Of a stretch of 64,000 nucleotides of DNA, positions 16,312-24,760 are shown piece by piece (positions within the stretch are counted from its first letter, which is position 1; every line of letters begins with the position of its first letter). The position numbers and the translations under genes are program-made. Source of the DNA: an uncultured Anaerolineae bacterium (lineage in GTDB: Bacteria; Chloroflexota; Anaerolineae; Anaerolineales; Villigracilaceae); contig CAIQVH010000031.1 in the NCBI GenBank assembly GCA_903875215.1, positions 434,001 through 498,000 on the forward strand. The letters are read 5' to 3'. Under the pieces are notes generated by a model. That model had not been told where the DNA came from, searched no databases, and was given only the letters and a program-made list of their open reading frames with translations.

Positions 16312-17775
16312 ATGAACTATCTGCTCGGCATTGACCAGGGCACCACGCAAACCACCGCCGTCGTTTTGGATGAGATGGGGAATTTCATCGCCCGCAACTC
16401 GGTTGCGCTCCCGGCACATTTTCCCCGCCCCGGCTGGGTGGAGCAGGATCCGCACGACATCCTGCGCACCGTCAAAGAGGCCGCCGCGCCCCTGATTAAA
16501 CAGTATAACATCGCCGCCGTCGGGTTCGACAACCAGGGTGAAACCTTCGTCGTCTGGGACCGGGAAACCGGTCAGCCGCTGACGCCTGCCATCGTCTGGC
16601 AAGACAAGCGCGGCGTCGAAGTCTGCGACGCAGTCTCCAGCCAGGTCGATCATGCCGGGCTGCGTCAAAAAACCGGCCTGCTGCTGGATAGTTACTTTTC
16701 CGCCCCTAAATTGCGCTACGCCTGGGAGCATGACCCGCAACTGAAACAGGTCATTGACGCAGGGCGGGCCTGCTTCGGCACCACCGAAACCTGGGTCATC
16801 TGGAACCTGAGCGGGCGCAAACTGCACATCACCGACCCTTCCACCGCCTCCCGCACCCTGCTGTTTGACATCAACACCTTCGACTGGGATGACGACCTGT
16901 TGGCCCTGTTCGGGGCCACACGCGCCATGCTGCCCGAAATCCGTCCATCCGCCGGTTACGCGGGCGATCTGGATTTTGGAGACGGAAAGCCACTCGCGCT
17001 GCATGCCCTGCTGGTGGATCAACAGGCCGCCCTGTTCGGCCAGGCCTGCTTCAAGCCCGGCGAAATGAAATGCAGTTTCGGCACCGGCAGTTTCTTGCTG
17101 ATGAACATTGGCGGCGAGATGCGTCTCTCCATGAATGGCTTGCTGACAACCATGGCCTGGCACTGGCCGGGCCAGACTGCCTACGCGCTGGATGGCGGAA
17201 TTTTCGTCACCGGCGCGGCGGTGCAATGGGTGACGGAAAGCCTGGGCTTTTTACCCAGCCCAGCCGCCAGTGCCGAGGTGGCCGCCCAATCGACCGACGA
17301 CGAAGTGGTCTTTATCCCGGCCTTGCAGGGCTTGGCGGCTCCGCACTGGCTGTCCGAAGCGCGCGGCGCCATCTTTGGATTGAGCCGGGGCAGCACCCGC
17401 GCCGATATTGTCCGCGCCACGCTGGACGGGATTGCTTTCCGTGTCTACGAAGTCGTCAATGCCATGGCGCAGGATGCCGGACAGGCGCCGCTGTATCTCA
17501 AGGTGGATGGCGGCCCATCCGGAAATCCGTACTTGATGCAGTACATCGCCGACCTGCTCAATCTTGAAGTCCATGTTGCCGCGGCGCAAGAAGCGACCGC
17601 GATTGGCATTGCCCAACTGGCCGGACATTCCGCGCTGGGCATTCCGCTTCAGGCGCTGGCGGCAATCTGGAAGTCGGAAGCCGTTTACCAGCCGCGTATC
17701 GACAGCCTCGAGCGGGAAAAGCGCCTGGGCAAATGGAACCGCGCGCTCGCCGCGCTCAAACACTATCACCAGTAA
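16312..17775 (+). CDS. FGGY-family carbohydrate kinase, glycerol kinase-like
   Basis: A 487-residue ATP-dependent kinase. It carries the glycerol kinase landmarks DQGTTQTTAV at the N-terminus, GWVEQDP, AIVWQDKR, SYFSAPKLR, DQQAALFGQ, CSFGTGSFL and the second FGGY signature GLSRGSTRADIVRATLDGIAF. In glycerol kinases the second motif reads N-Q-R-E-T and its Arg and Glu hold the glycerol hydroxyls. Here it is NQGET, with Gly76 for Arg, while the Glu, the Tyr of SYFSA and the Asp-Gln of DQQ are kept. The substrate may therefore be glycerol or a related polyol. It starts after GGAGG and is followed six bases on by a glycerol-3-phosphate-dehydrogenase-like gene, which supports a glycerol-type pathway. 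Confidence 0.85.
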   Translation: MNYLLGIDQGTTQTTAVVLDEMGNFIARNSVALPAHFPRPGWVEQDPHDILRTVKEAAAPLIKQYNIAAVGFDNQGETFVVWDRETGQPLTPAIVWQDKRGVEVCDAVSSQVDHAGLRQKTGLLLDSYFSAPKLRYAWEHDPQLKQVIDAGRACFGTTETWVIWNLSGRKLHITDPSTASRTLLFDINTFDWDDDLLALFGATRAMLPEIRPSAGYAGDLDFGDGKPLALHALLVDQQAALFGQACFKPGEMKCSFGTGSFLLMNIGGEMRLSMNGLLTTMAWHWPGQTAYALDGGIFVTGAAVQWVTESLGFLPSPAASAEVAAQSTDDEVVFIPALQGLAAPHWLSEARGAIFGLSRGSTRADIVRATLDGIAFRVYEVVNAMAQDAGQAPLYLKVDGGPSGNPYLMQYIADLLNLEVHVAAAQEATAIGIAQLAGHSALGIPLQALAAIWKSEAVYQPRIDSLEREKRLGKWNRALAALKHYHQ

Positions 17776-17781
17776 ATCAAT

Positions 17782-19200
17782 ATGCCTGAACTCTTTGATG
17801 TCGCTGTCATTGGTGCGGGAGCAGTTGGCGCGGCCATCGCCCGCGAATTGGCGCGTTACGAGCTGAGCGTGGTATTGCTCGAAGCCGCGCCGGATGTGGG
17901 CATGGGCACCTCGAAGGCCAGCACCGCCATCTGGCACACTGGCTTCGACGCCAGGCCTGGTTCACTCGAAGCGACCCTAATGCGGCGCAGCTACACCCTG
18001 ATGGAATCCTTCCTGCCCGAAGCCGGCGTGCCGCACGAACTGCTGGGCGGCCTGCTGATCGCCTGGAATACCGATCAGCTCGAAGTTCTCCCCAAATTGC
18101 TCGAAAAAGCCCACCAGAACGGCGTGCTGGATGTCCACCTGATCAGCGCGGAGGAAGTCTACCAGCGCGAGCCGCGGCTGGCTCCCGGCGCGCTGGGCGG
18201 CATGTTCGTCCCCGGCGAGGGGATTTTGTGCACCTACACGGTTCCACTGGCCTGCGCAACACAAGCGGTCATCAATGGAGTCACGCTCAAGGTCAATTTC
18301 CCGGTCGAGCAAGTTTCCAGCCGGGAAAATTTCCACAGCCTTTCAGGAAAAGGCGGCAGCCTGCAGGCGCGCTGGGTCATCAATGCCGCCGGGCTGTTTT
18401 CCGACGAGATCAACGCCTGTTTCGGGCACCACAACTTCACAGTCACGCCCCGCCGCGGAGAGTTGATCGTCTACGACAAGCTGGCCAGGCCGCTCGTTAA
18501 GCATGTGCTGCTGCCGGTGCCTACCGCGATCACCAAGGGCGTTCTGATCAGCCCGACGGTGTACGGAAATATCCTGCTCGGCCCGACCGCGGAAGATTTG
18601 CCCGATAAAACCGCCACCGATACCAGCACCGACGGGATTCAAATGCTGCTAGAAAAAGGCCGCAAGATCCTGCCGCAGCTGCTGTCCGAGGAAGTGACCG
18701 CCACCTATGCCGGGCTGCGTGCTGCCACCGAACACAGCGACTATCAGATCGCCCTGCACCCGGAGCAGCGCTACCTGTGCGTGGGCGGGATCCGCTCGAC
18801 GGGCATTTCGGCCTCGCTCGGCCTCGCGGAATACGCCGTAGAACTACTTAAACAGGCCGGAGTGGTGTTGACGCCCAAAGCGGAATTCAAACCCTTCAAG
18901 ATGCCGAACATCGGCGAGGCGACAGAACGGCCCTACCAGTCCGCCGAAATGATCGCGTCCAACCCGGATTACGGGCGGATTGTCTGCCACTGTGAGCGCG
19001 TAACGCTCGGCGAACTGCTCGACGCAATGCGCGCCCCCATCCCGGCCCGCACGCTGGATGGTTTGCGCCGCCGGACGCGCGCCTTGCAAGGCCGCTGTCA
19101 GGGCTTTAACTGCCAGGCTTCGCTGGTCCATCTGCTGGCACAGGAAACCCGCCAAAATCCAAGCTCCTTGCTCGGTCTGGAGGCTGCCCATGCTGCCTGA
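17782..19200 (+). CDS. GlpA-like FAD-dependent dehydrogenase with [2Fe-2S] domain
   Basis: A 472-residue flavoprotein. Residues 1 to 370 form a DAO/GlpA-type FAD domain, with the dinucleotide loop VIGAGAVGAAIAREL at 9-23 and GTSKASTAIWHTGFD, as in anaerobic glycerol-3-phosphate dehydrogenases of thermophiles. The C-terminal part is a BFD-like domain with four cysteines, Cys402 and Cys404 in a CxC and Cys439 and Cys444 in CQGFNC, expected to hold a [2Fe-2S] cluster. The next gene, a second flavoprotein, overlaps its end by 11 bases, suggesting one complex. Oxidation of glycerol 3-phosphate or the product of the neighbouring kinase is inferred; other 2-hydroxy acids are possible. Confidence 0.83.
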   Translation: MPELFDVAVIGAGAVGAAIARELARYELSVVLLEAAPDVGMGTSKASTAIWHTGFDARPGSLEATLMRRSYTLMESFLPEAGVPHELLGGLLIAWNTDQLEVLPKLLEKAHQNGVLDVHLISAEEVYQREPRLAPGALGGMFVPGEGILCTYTVPLACATQAVINGVTLKVNFPVEQVSSRENFHSLSGKGGSLQARWVINAAGLFSDEINACFGHHNFTVTPRRGELIVYDKLARPLVKHVLLPVPTAITKGVLISPTVYGNILLGPTAEDLPDKTATDTSTDGIQMLLEKGRKILPQLLSEEVTATYAGLRAATEHSDYQIALHPEQRYLCVGGIRSTGISASLGLAEYAVELLKQAGVVLTPKAEFKPFKMPNIGEATERPYQSAEMIASNPDYGRIVCHCERVTLGELLDAMRAPIPARTLDGLRRRTRALQGRCQGFNCQASLVHLLAQETRQNPSSLLGLEAAHAA

Positions 19201-20434
19201 AAAAGCGGATGTGCTTATCGTTGGCGCCGGGCCAGCCGGGCTGGCTGCCGGGCTGGAGCTGAAACGCCTGGGCATTCAGGATGTCAGGCTGGTGGAACGG
19301 GAAGCAGTTGCCGGCGGGATTCCGCGTCTGTGTCACCATACCGGTTTCGGGCTGGGCGACCTGCGCCGCATCTTTTCCGGGCCGGAATATGCCCGCCGTT
19401 ACCGGGAGCTTGCCTCAGCCGCCGGGCTAACCATCCACACCGAAACGACCGTCACCGGCTGGAATCAGGCCCTGCAAGCCGAAATCACCAGTCCGCACGG
19501 CGTAGGAACGCTCAGCGCCAAGGCCGTATTGCTGGCCACCGGCGTACGCGAACGACCGCGCTCCGCGCGCCTGGTACCCGGAACCCGTCCGCAGGGAGTG
19601 TTCACCACTGGTTCGCTGCAGCGTTTTGTTTTTGAGCAGCAACTTCCGGTTGGCAAACGCGCCGTCATCGTTGGCGCGGAAACTGTCAGCCTGTCGGTAG
19701 TGCTGACGCTCCAGCAGGCCGGAGTCAGCGTGGTGGGAATGCTGACCGAGCTGCCCCGTCACCAGGTTTACTTTCCCTTCCTGCCTGTCAAATGGCTGTT
19801 CGCTGACCTATTGGGACGTGTGCCGCTGAAAGTCAACAGCCATGTCACGCAGATTTTTGGCCATCAGCGCGTCGAAGGCCTGGAGTTCGAGAACACAGAG
19901 TCGGGACGGATGGAAACCCTGGCCTGCGATGCCGTCATCTTCACCGGCGGCTGGATCCCCGAACATGAAATGGCGCGCAAGGCCGGTCTGGAGCTTTCCC
20001 CGGCTTCCCTCGGCCCGCAGGTAGACCCGGCTTTCCGTACCTCCCGCACCGGATTTTTCGCCGCCGGAAACCTGCTGCGCGGCGCAGAAACCGCCGACTG
20101 GTCGGCTCTCGAAGGGCAGCGCGCGGCACTGTTCATTCGCGAATACCTGCAAACAAAGCGCTGGCCCGACCAGACGGTTCCGGTTCAGGTGGAAGCGCCA
20201 CTGGCCTGGGCCATTCCCACCCTGCTGAGACCGGATGAGCTTCCCGCCAGTTTCCGCATCCGCTCGCAGGCCTTCCGCGAACAAACCACCCTGCAAATTT
20301 CCCAGGGTGGGCAGCTTCTGTTCAGCCGGAAATTCTCCCGCCTGCCTGCGAATACATCCATCAACCTGCCCGTTGACTGGATCAGACACATCAGCCTGTC
20401 TGACAAACCGATTAGGCTTGCCGTTCAGCCCTGA
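19190..20434 (+). CDS. Pyridine nucleotide-disulfide-type FAD oxidoreductase, partner of the GlpA-like protein
   Basis: A 414-residue flavoprotein. The ATG at 19190, preceded by GGAGGCTGCCC, gives a start just before VLIVGAGPAGLAAGLEL, the FAD-binding loop; a longer frame upstream is an artefact of overlap. A second dinucleotide loop lies near residue 155 (AVIVGAETVSLS, with the usual glycines partly replaced) and an ATG-like ATGVRERPRSARLVPG segment precedes it. Similar proteins pair with GlpA-like or opine/hydrogen cyanide-type dehydrogenases and pass electrons to NAD or an acceptor. The second nucleotide-binding loop lacks the full GxGxxG, so NAD(P) binding is uncertain. Confidence 0.78.
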   Translation: MLPEKADVLIVGAGPAGLAAGLELKRLGIQDVRLVEREAVAGGIPRLCHHTGFGLGDLRRIFSGPEYARRYRELASAAGLTIHTETTVTGWNQALQAEITSPHGVGTLSAKAVLLATGVRERPRSARLVPGTRPQGVFTTGSLQRFVFEQQLPVGKRAVIVGAETVSLSVVLTLQQAGVSVVGMLTELPRHQVYFPFLPVKWLFADLLGRVPLKVNSHVTQIFGHQRVEGLEFENTESGRMETLACDAVIFTGGWIPEHEMARKAGLELSPASLGPQVDPAFRTSRTGFFAAGNLLRGAETADWSALEGQRAALFIREYLQTKRWPDQTVPVQVEAPLAWAIPTLLRPDELPASFRIRSQAFREQTTLQISQGGQLLFSRKFSRLPANTSINLPVDWIRHISLSDKPIRLAVQP

Positions 20435-20496
20435 TTTGTGGTAAAGTATTGCATTCTTTGAAATGGATCATCCAGCCTAACACTGATGGAGATAGT

Positions 20497-20787
20497 ATGA
20501 AATTAGCGCTCGTCATCGGTTCAACCATTGCCACCATCAAAGACGATAACCTGAGTGGGCGCAAACTGCTCATCGTGCGCGAAGCGGACGACACCGGCAA
20601 ACCGGTCGGCAATCCATTTGTAGCAGTGGATACCGTCAGCGCCGGGACGGGCGACCTGGTGTTGGTCGTGACCGGCTCGTCGGCACGTTACACCGACATT
20701 ACACGTGATATTCCAACCGATGCCACCATCGTTGGGGTGATTGACTCGCTCGAACAAAGCGGCAAAGTGACTTTTCGTAAGAGTTAG
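20497..20787 (+). CDS. eutN: Microcompartment vertex protein EutN/CcmL family (BMC-P)
   Basis: A 96-residue beta-barrel protein that forms pentamers capping the vertices of the shell. MKLALVIGSTIATIKDDNLSGRKLLIV is the family N-terminus, followed by VAVDTVSAGTGDLVLVVTGSSAR and the closing IVGVIDS. The ATG at 20497 follows GGAG by the normal spacing; a longer frame adds unrelated residues. It is the first shell gene of the operon and follows the two flavoprotein genes by 62 bases. Confidence 0.93.
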   Translation: MKLALVIGSTIATIKDDNLSGRKLLIVREADDTGKPVGNPFVAVDTVSAGTGDLVLVVTGSSARYTDITRDIPTDATIVGVIDSLEQSGKVTFRKS

Positions 20788-20822
20788 ACCCTAAGGGTTT
20801 TGAAAACCCTTAGGGTCTTTTC
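20788..20822 (+). terminator. Palindromic repeat/terminator between eutN and eutA
   Basis: ACCCTAAGGGTTTT and its complement form a long perfect stem around GA, followed by CTTTTCG. It starts at the eutN stop. The same word family (ACCCTAAAGGTTTTC) recurs at 36938-37032, so it may be a repeat that also attenuates transcription. Confidence 0.6.
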
Positions 20823-20828
20823 GCAAAC

Positions 20829-22268
20829 ATGGCAGACACCCGCTCCCTGCTCTCCGTCGGCATCGACGTTGGCACCACCACCACCCAGATCATTTTCTCG
20901 CGCCTGAAGCTGGCGGATGTGGCCCGACCAGGGCAAATTCCGCGCATGGCGATTACCGGGCGCGAAGTTCTTTACCAAAGCCCAATCGTGTTCACCCCGC
21001 TTTCAGATCGCCAGACGGTGGATGCCGCCCGGCTGAATGAAATCGTCCGCAGCGAATATACCGCCGCAGGCGTGGACCCGGCGCAAGTCGAGACCGGGGC
21101 CGTTATCATCACTGGCGAAACCGCCAAAAAGAAAAACGCGGATGAAATCGTCCGCGCGCTGGCCGGGCTGGCCGGTGAGTTTGTGGTCAGCGTGGCCGGG
21201 CCGAACGTGGAAAGTCTCATCTCCGGGCGCGGCGCGGGCGCGGCGCAATATTCACAGTCGCGCTATACCACCGTCACTAACGTCGATATCGGCGGCGGCA
21301 GCGCCAACAGCGTCACTTTTCGCAGCGGAGCCTTCCTGGCGACCGCTGCGATGAACTACGGCGGGCGCATCCTGGAAGTGGAGCGTGCCACCGGGCGCAT
21401 CCGTCACCTCGCCGAACCGGCGAAACTGATTTTGGCCGATATCGGCCTGCACCTTGAAATAGGCTCATCACCCACGCTTTCGGATTTGCGCCGTTTCACC
21501 GACCGCATGGCCGATATGACGCTGGAATTGGTTGAAGGGACGGCCTCGCCGCTGGCGCAAAAGTTGTATCTCACCCCGCCGACGCCGGTTTCCGGCAAAG
21601 GCTCGGTGCTGATGTTCTCCGGCGGGATTGGGCATTACTACTACGCCCCGCCGACTCTGAATTCCGTCAGTGATGTGACCATCCACGATGACGTTGGCCC
21701 GCTGCTGGCCGAATCGCTCCGTCAGCACCCGGCACTCTCGGCGTATGAAATCCGCCAACCGGCTGAGACGCTGCGCGCCACAGTGTTGGGAGCCTCCACT
21801 CAAACGGTGACCCTTTCCGGGTCGACGATTTGGGCCGAGCGGGAAATTCTGCCGCTGAGAAATGTCCCGGTCATCCGGCCGCTGCTCGAAACGGAGTTGA
21901 ATCCCGAAAAAGTGGCCGCCGCCATCGCCGAAGCCGTCCGCCGTTGGGATGTGGACACCAGCGGTGATAATTTCGCAGTGGCGCTCGACCTGCACCGCTC
22001 ATTGGACTACACCGCCCTTTTACAACTTTCAACCGGCCTGAGCGAATTCGCCAAAGCCCTTCCGCCCGAGAAAGCGCTGATCGTCATCATCGAGCGTGAC
22101 TATGCCCAGGCGCTCGGCCAGACCGTCAAAGGTCTGATGCCCAAACGCTCGCTGCTGGTCATTGACCAGGTCGGCCTGCTGGAAGGCGATTACATCGACG
22201 TTGGCACCCCGCTCATGGATGGTCGCGTCGTTCCGTTGAGCGTCAAAACGCTGGTCTTTTATCATTAA
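20829..22268 (+). CDS. eutA: Ethanolamine ammonia-lyase reactivating factor EutA
   Basis: A 479-residue ATPase of the actin/Hsp70-like fold that exchanges damaged adenosylcobalamin from ethanolamine ammonia-lyase. The phosphate-1 loop VGIDVGTTTTQIIFSRL lies at residues 10-26, a second nucleotide loop NVDIGGGSANSVTF near 155, and the length matches EutA (about 470). It sits directly before eutB and eutC, as in classical eut operons. No Shine-Dalgarno site is evident because the upstream repeat ends just before the ATG. Confidence 0.93.
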   Translation: MADTRSLLSVGIDVGTTTTQIIFSRLKLADVARPGQIPRMAITGREVLYQSPIVFTPLSDRQTVDAARLNEIVRSEYTAAGVDPAQVETGAVIITGETAKKKNADEIVRALAGLAGEFVVSVAGPNVESLISGRGAGAAQYSQSRYTTVTNVDIGGGSANSVTFRSGAFLATAAMNYGGRILEVERATGRIRHLAEPAKLILADIGLHLEIGSSPTLSDLRRFTDRMADMTLELVEGTASPLAQKLYLTPPTPVSGKGSVLMFSGGIGHYYYAPPTLNSVSDVTIHDDVGPLLAESLRQHPALSAYEIRQPAETLRATVLGASTQTVTLSGSTIWAEREILPLRNVPVIRPLLETELNPEKVAAAIAEAVRRWDVDTSGDNFAVALDLHRSLDYTALLQLSTGLSEFAKALPPEKALIVIIERDYAQALGQTVKGLMPKRSLLVIDQVGLLEGDYIDVGTPLMDGRVVPLSVKTLVFYH

Positions 22269-22275
22269 AATCAAA

Positions 22276-22400
22276 AATATAACCGCGAAGGCCGCAAAGA
22301 ACGCCAAGAAAACAAAAAAATCCGCGTAACTCCGCGTAATCCGCATCCAAAAAGGTTTTCCTTCGCGCTCTTAGCGCCCTTCACGGTTCGAAACAATTTT
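22276..22400. repeat. Imperfect palindromic intergenic repeat between eutA and eutB
   Basis: AACCGCGAAGG near 22280 faces CCTTCACGGTT near 22378, with internal CGTAACTCCGCGTAATCCGC. Related CCGCAAAG/CACGAAG-type repeats lie at 27955 and 44218. It fills most of the gap before the eutB ribosome-binding site. Confidence 0.6.
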
Positions 22401-22440
22401 ACGCAATTCGAAAAATTCTGTAGCAAGCAAGGAGATTTTC

Positions 22441-23808
22441 ATGCTCCTACGAACCAAACTGCACGGCAAAACCTACGAATTCCCCGACATCCGCCTGCTG
22501 ATGGGCAAGGCCAACGAGGAAAAATCCGGCGATCGCCTGGCCGGAGTCGCCGCCGAGACCGCCGCCGAGCGCATCGCTGCGCGCCTGGTGCTGGCCGAAG
22601 TCCCGCTCTGGGTGCTGCGCGAGAATCCCGCCGTGCCCTATGCGGACGACGAAGTCACGCGCGTCATCCAGGATGGGGTCAACGAGACCGTCTACAGCGA
22701 AATCAAGGACTGGAGCGTTGGCCAATTCCGCGAGTGGCTGCTGGCCGACACCACCACGCCCGAGATGATTCGCCGCATCTCCAACGGCCTGACCGCCGAG
22801 ATGATTTCCGCGGTCACCAAGCTGATGTCGAACCTGGACCTGATGTACGGCGCCAGCAAAATCCGCGTCATGGCGCACTGCAACAACACCATCGGCGCGC
22901 CGGGCACGCTCTCCAGCCGCCTGCAGCCCAACCACCCCACCGACTCGCCCGAAGGCATTCGCGCCGAAATCTACGAAGGCCTGGCCTACGGCTCCGGCGA
23001 CTCGGTCATCGGCATCAACCCGGTCGACGACTCGTACTCCTCCGTCGCGCGCCTGCTCGACATGACTTACGATGTCATCAAAACCTGGCAAATCCCCACC
23101 CAAAACTGCGTCCTGGCACACGTCACCACGCAGATGAAATGCATGCAGTCCGGATCGCCGGTCGGCCTGGTTTTCCAGTCCATCTCCGGCTCGCAAAAAG
23201 GCAATGACTCCTTCGGCATTTCCGTGGGCATGCTCGACGAAGCCTACGCCCTCGCCAAAAAACACTGCTTCCCCGCTGGCCCCAACTTCATGTACTTTGA
23301 AACCGGCCAGGGCTCCGCCCTTTCCGCCGAAGCCCACAACGGCTGGGATCAGCTCACACTCGAAGCGCGCAACTACGGCCTGGCCAAACGCTGGAACCCC
23401 TTCCAGGTCAACACCGTGGTCGGCTTCATCGGCCCCGAGTACCTCTACGACGCCCGCCAGATCCAGCGCGCCGGTCTTGAAGACCACTTCATGGGCAAAC
23501 TGACCGGCATCCCGATGGGCGTTGACGCCTGTTACACCAACCACGCCCGCGCCGATCAAAACGCCATCGAAAACCTGGCCGTCATGCTGACCGCCGCGGG
23601 CTGCAATTACTTCATGGGCGTCCCGATGGGCGACGACTCGATGCTCTCCTACCAGTGCACCTCCTACCACGATGCGCCCACCCTGCGCCAACTGTTCAAG
23701 GCCCGCCCCGCCGCCGAGTTCGAATCCTGGCTGGTCTCGCTCGGCCTGATGAAAGACGGCGTCCTGACCGAAAAAGCCGGCGACCCGACCTTTTTCTTGA
23801 AACGTTAA
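22441..23808 (+). CDS. eutB: Ethanolamine ammonia-lyase large (catalytic) subunit EutB
   Basis: A 455-residue TIM-barrel subunit. With EutC and adenosylcobalamin it converts ethanolamine to acetaldehyde and ammonia. The length equals that of the E. coli protein (about 453) and the whole chain is recognisable, including VMAHCNNTIGAPGTLSSRLQPNHP, GDSVIGINPVDDS and MGVPMGDDSMLSYQCTSYHD. It starts after AAGGAG and ends 13 bases before eutC. GC content is high and matches the neighbouring genes. Confidence 0.96.
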   Translation: MLLRTKLHGKTYEFPDIRLLMGKANEEKSGDRLAGVAAETAAERIAARLVLAEVPLWVLRENPAVPYADDEVTRVIQDGVNETVYSEIKDWSVGQFREWLLADTTTPEMIRRISNGLTAEMISAVTKLMSNLDLMYGASKIRVMAHCNNTIGAPGTLSSRLQPNHPTDSPEGIRAEIYEGLAYGSGDSVIGINPVDDSYSSVARLLDMTYDVIKTWQIPTQNCVLAHVTTQMKCMQSGSPVGLVFQSISGSQKGNDSFGISVGMLDEAYALAKKHCFPAGPNFMYFETGQGSALSAEAHNGWDQLTLEARNYGLAKRWNPFQVNTVVGFIGPEYLYDARQIQRAGLEDHFMGKLTGIPMGVDACYTNHARADQNAIENLAVMLTAAGCNYFMGVPMGDDSMLSYQCTSYHDAPTLRQLFKARPAAEFESWLVSLGLMKDGVLTEKAGDPTFFLKR

Positions 23809-23821
23809 TTGGAGATGGAAA

Positions 23822-24760
23822 ATGGATGACGCCAAACTGAACGAAATCGTGGAATCCGTTGTCCGGCAGTTAATCGCCGCCGGAGCCGTCTCCGGGATTC
23901 AACCCGCTGGAGCCGCTGTTCCGTTAAATCAGCCTGCTCCCGCCCCCATCTCCGCCCCTCCGACCTCCAACCTCGGCCTGACCATCGATCTCCCCGACCC
24001 GACCAGCGAAGACCTGCGCTACAAAGCGCGCGTGAAAAACCCATGCGACCCCGCCGCGCTGACGGAATTGATCAACTCCACCACCGCCCGCATCGGCGTC
24101 GGACGCGCCGGGCCGCGCTACAATACCGCCTCGCTGCTGCTCTTCCAGGGCGACCACGCTGTCACGCAAGACGCCCTTTACCGCGATATTGACCAGAAAT
24201 TGCTCGACGAATTCGGCCTGTTCACCGTCCAGACCAACGTCACCGGCGGCAAGGAACAATTCCTGCTGCGCCCCGATCTCGGCCGCCAGCTGAGTGACGA
24301 AGCCAAACGCACCCTGGCCGACAAATGCATCAAAAAGCCCAATGTCCAGCTCGTCGTCGGGGATGGCCTCAGCGCCGCGGCCATCGAGGCCAACCTGCGC
24401 CAGATTTTCCCGGTCATCAAACAGGGCGTCCAGGCCGCCGGGCTGACGATGGGCACGCCTTTCCACATCAAATACTGCCGCGTCGGCGTGATGAACGACA
24501 TCGGCGACGCCATCCAGCCGGACGTGGTCCTGCTGCTGATTGGCGAGCGCCCCGGCCTGGGCCGCGCCGAGTCGATGAGCGTTTACATGGGCTTCAAGCC
24601 CAAATCCGGCGAAACCGATGCTGACCGCGATGTCGTCTGTAACATCTTTGAAAACGGCGGCACCAATCCGCTCGAAGCCGGCGCCTTTGTGGTGCAGATT
24701 GCCCAGAAAATGAGACAGAATCAGGCCTCGGGCGTGAAATTGAAACTGGCAACACAATAG
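23822..24760 (+). CDS. eutC: Ethanolamine ammonia-lyase small subunit EutC
   Basis: A 312-residue cobalamin-binding subunit, slightly longer than the E. coli protein (295). Residues 4 to 20 (AKLNEIVESVVRQLIAA) form an amphipathic helix followed by a Pro/Ala-rich linker to about residue 55, the layout of an encapsulation peptide that directs enzymes into the shell. The core from DLPDPTSEDLRYKARVKNP on is typical, with GRAGPRYNT, DGLSAAAIEANL and LIGERPGLG. It starts after TTGGAGATGGAAA. The next canonical eut gene is displaced by a four-helix-bundle cassette. Confidence 0.95.
   Translation: MDDAKLNEIVESVVRQLIAAGAVSGIQPAGAAVPLNQPAPAPISAPPTSNLGLTIDLPDPTSEDLRYKARVKNPCDPAALTELINSTTARIGVGRAGPRYNTASLLLFQGDHAVTQDALYRDIDQKLLDEFGLFTVQTNVTGGKEQFLLRPDLGRQLSDEAKRTLADKCIKKPNVQLVVGDGLSAAAIEANLRQIFPVIKQGVQAAGLTMGTPFHIKYCRVGVMNDIGDAIQPDVVLLLIGERPGLGRAESMSVYMGFKPKSGETDADRDVVCNIFENGGTNPLEAGAFVVQIAQKMRQNQASGVKLKLATQ

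Noticed and set aside
20788-20822. Full operon end between eutN and eutA
   Set aside because: The hairpin is strong, but eutA follows within seven bases without its own promoter, so complete termination is unlikely.
22447-23835. Long antisense frame (462 residues) opposite eutB
   Set aside because: It mirrors the codon structure of a clear gene in GC-rich DNA, shows low-complexity Gly/Val/Ala composition and has no ribosome-binding site.
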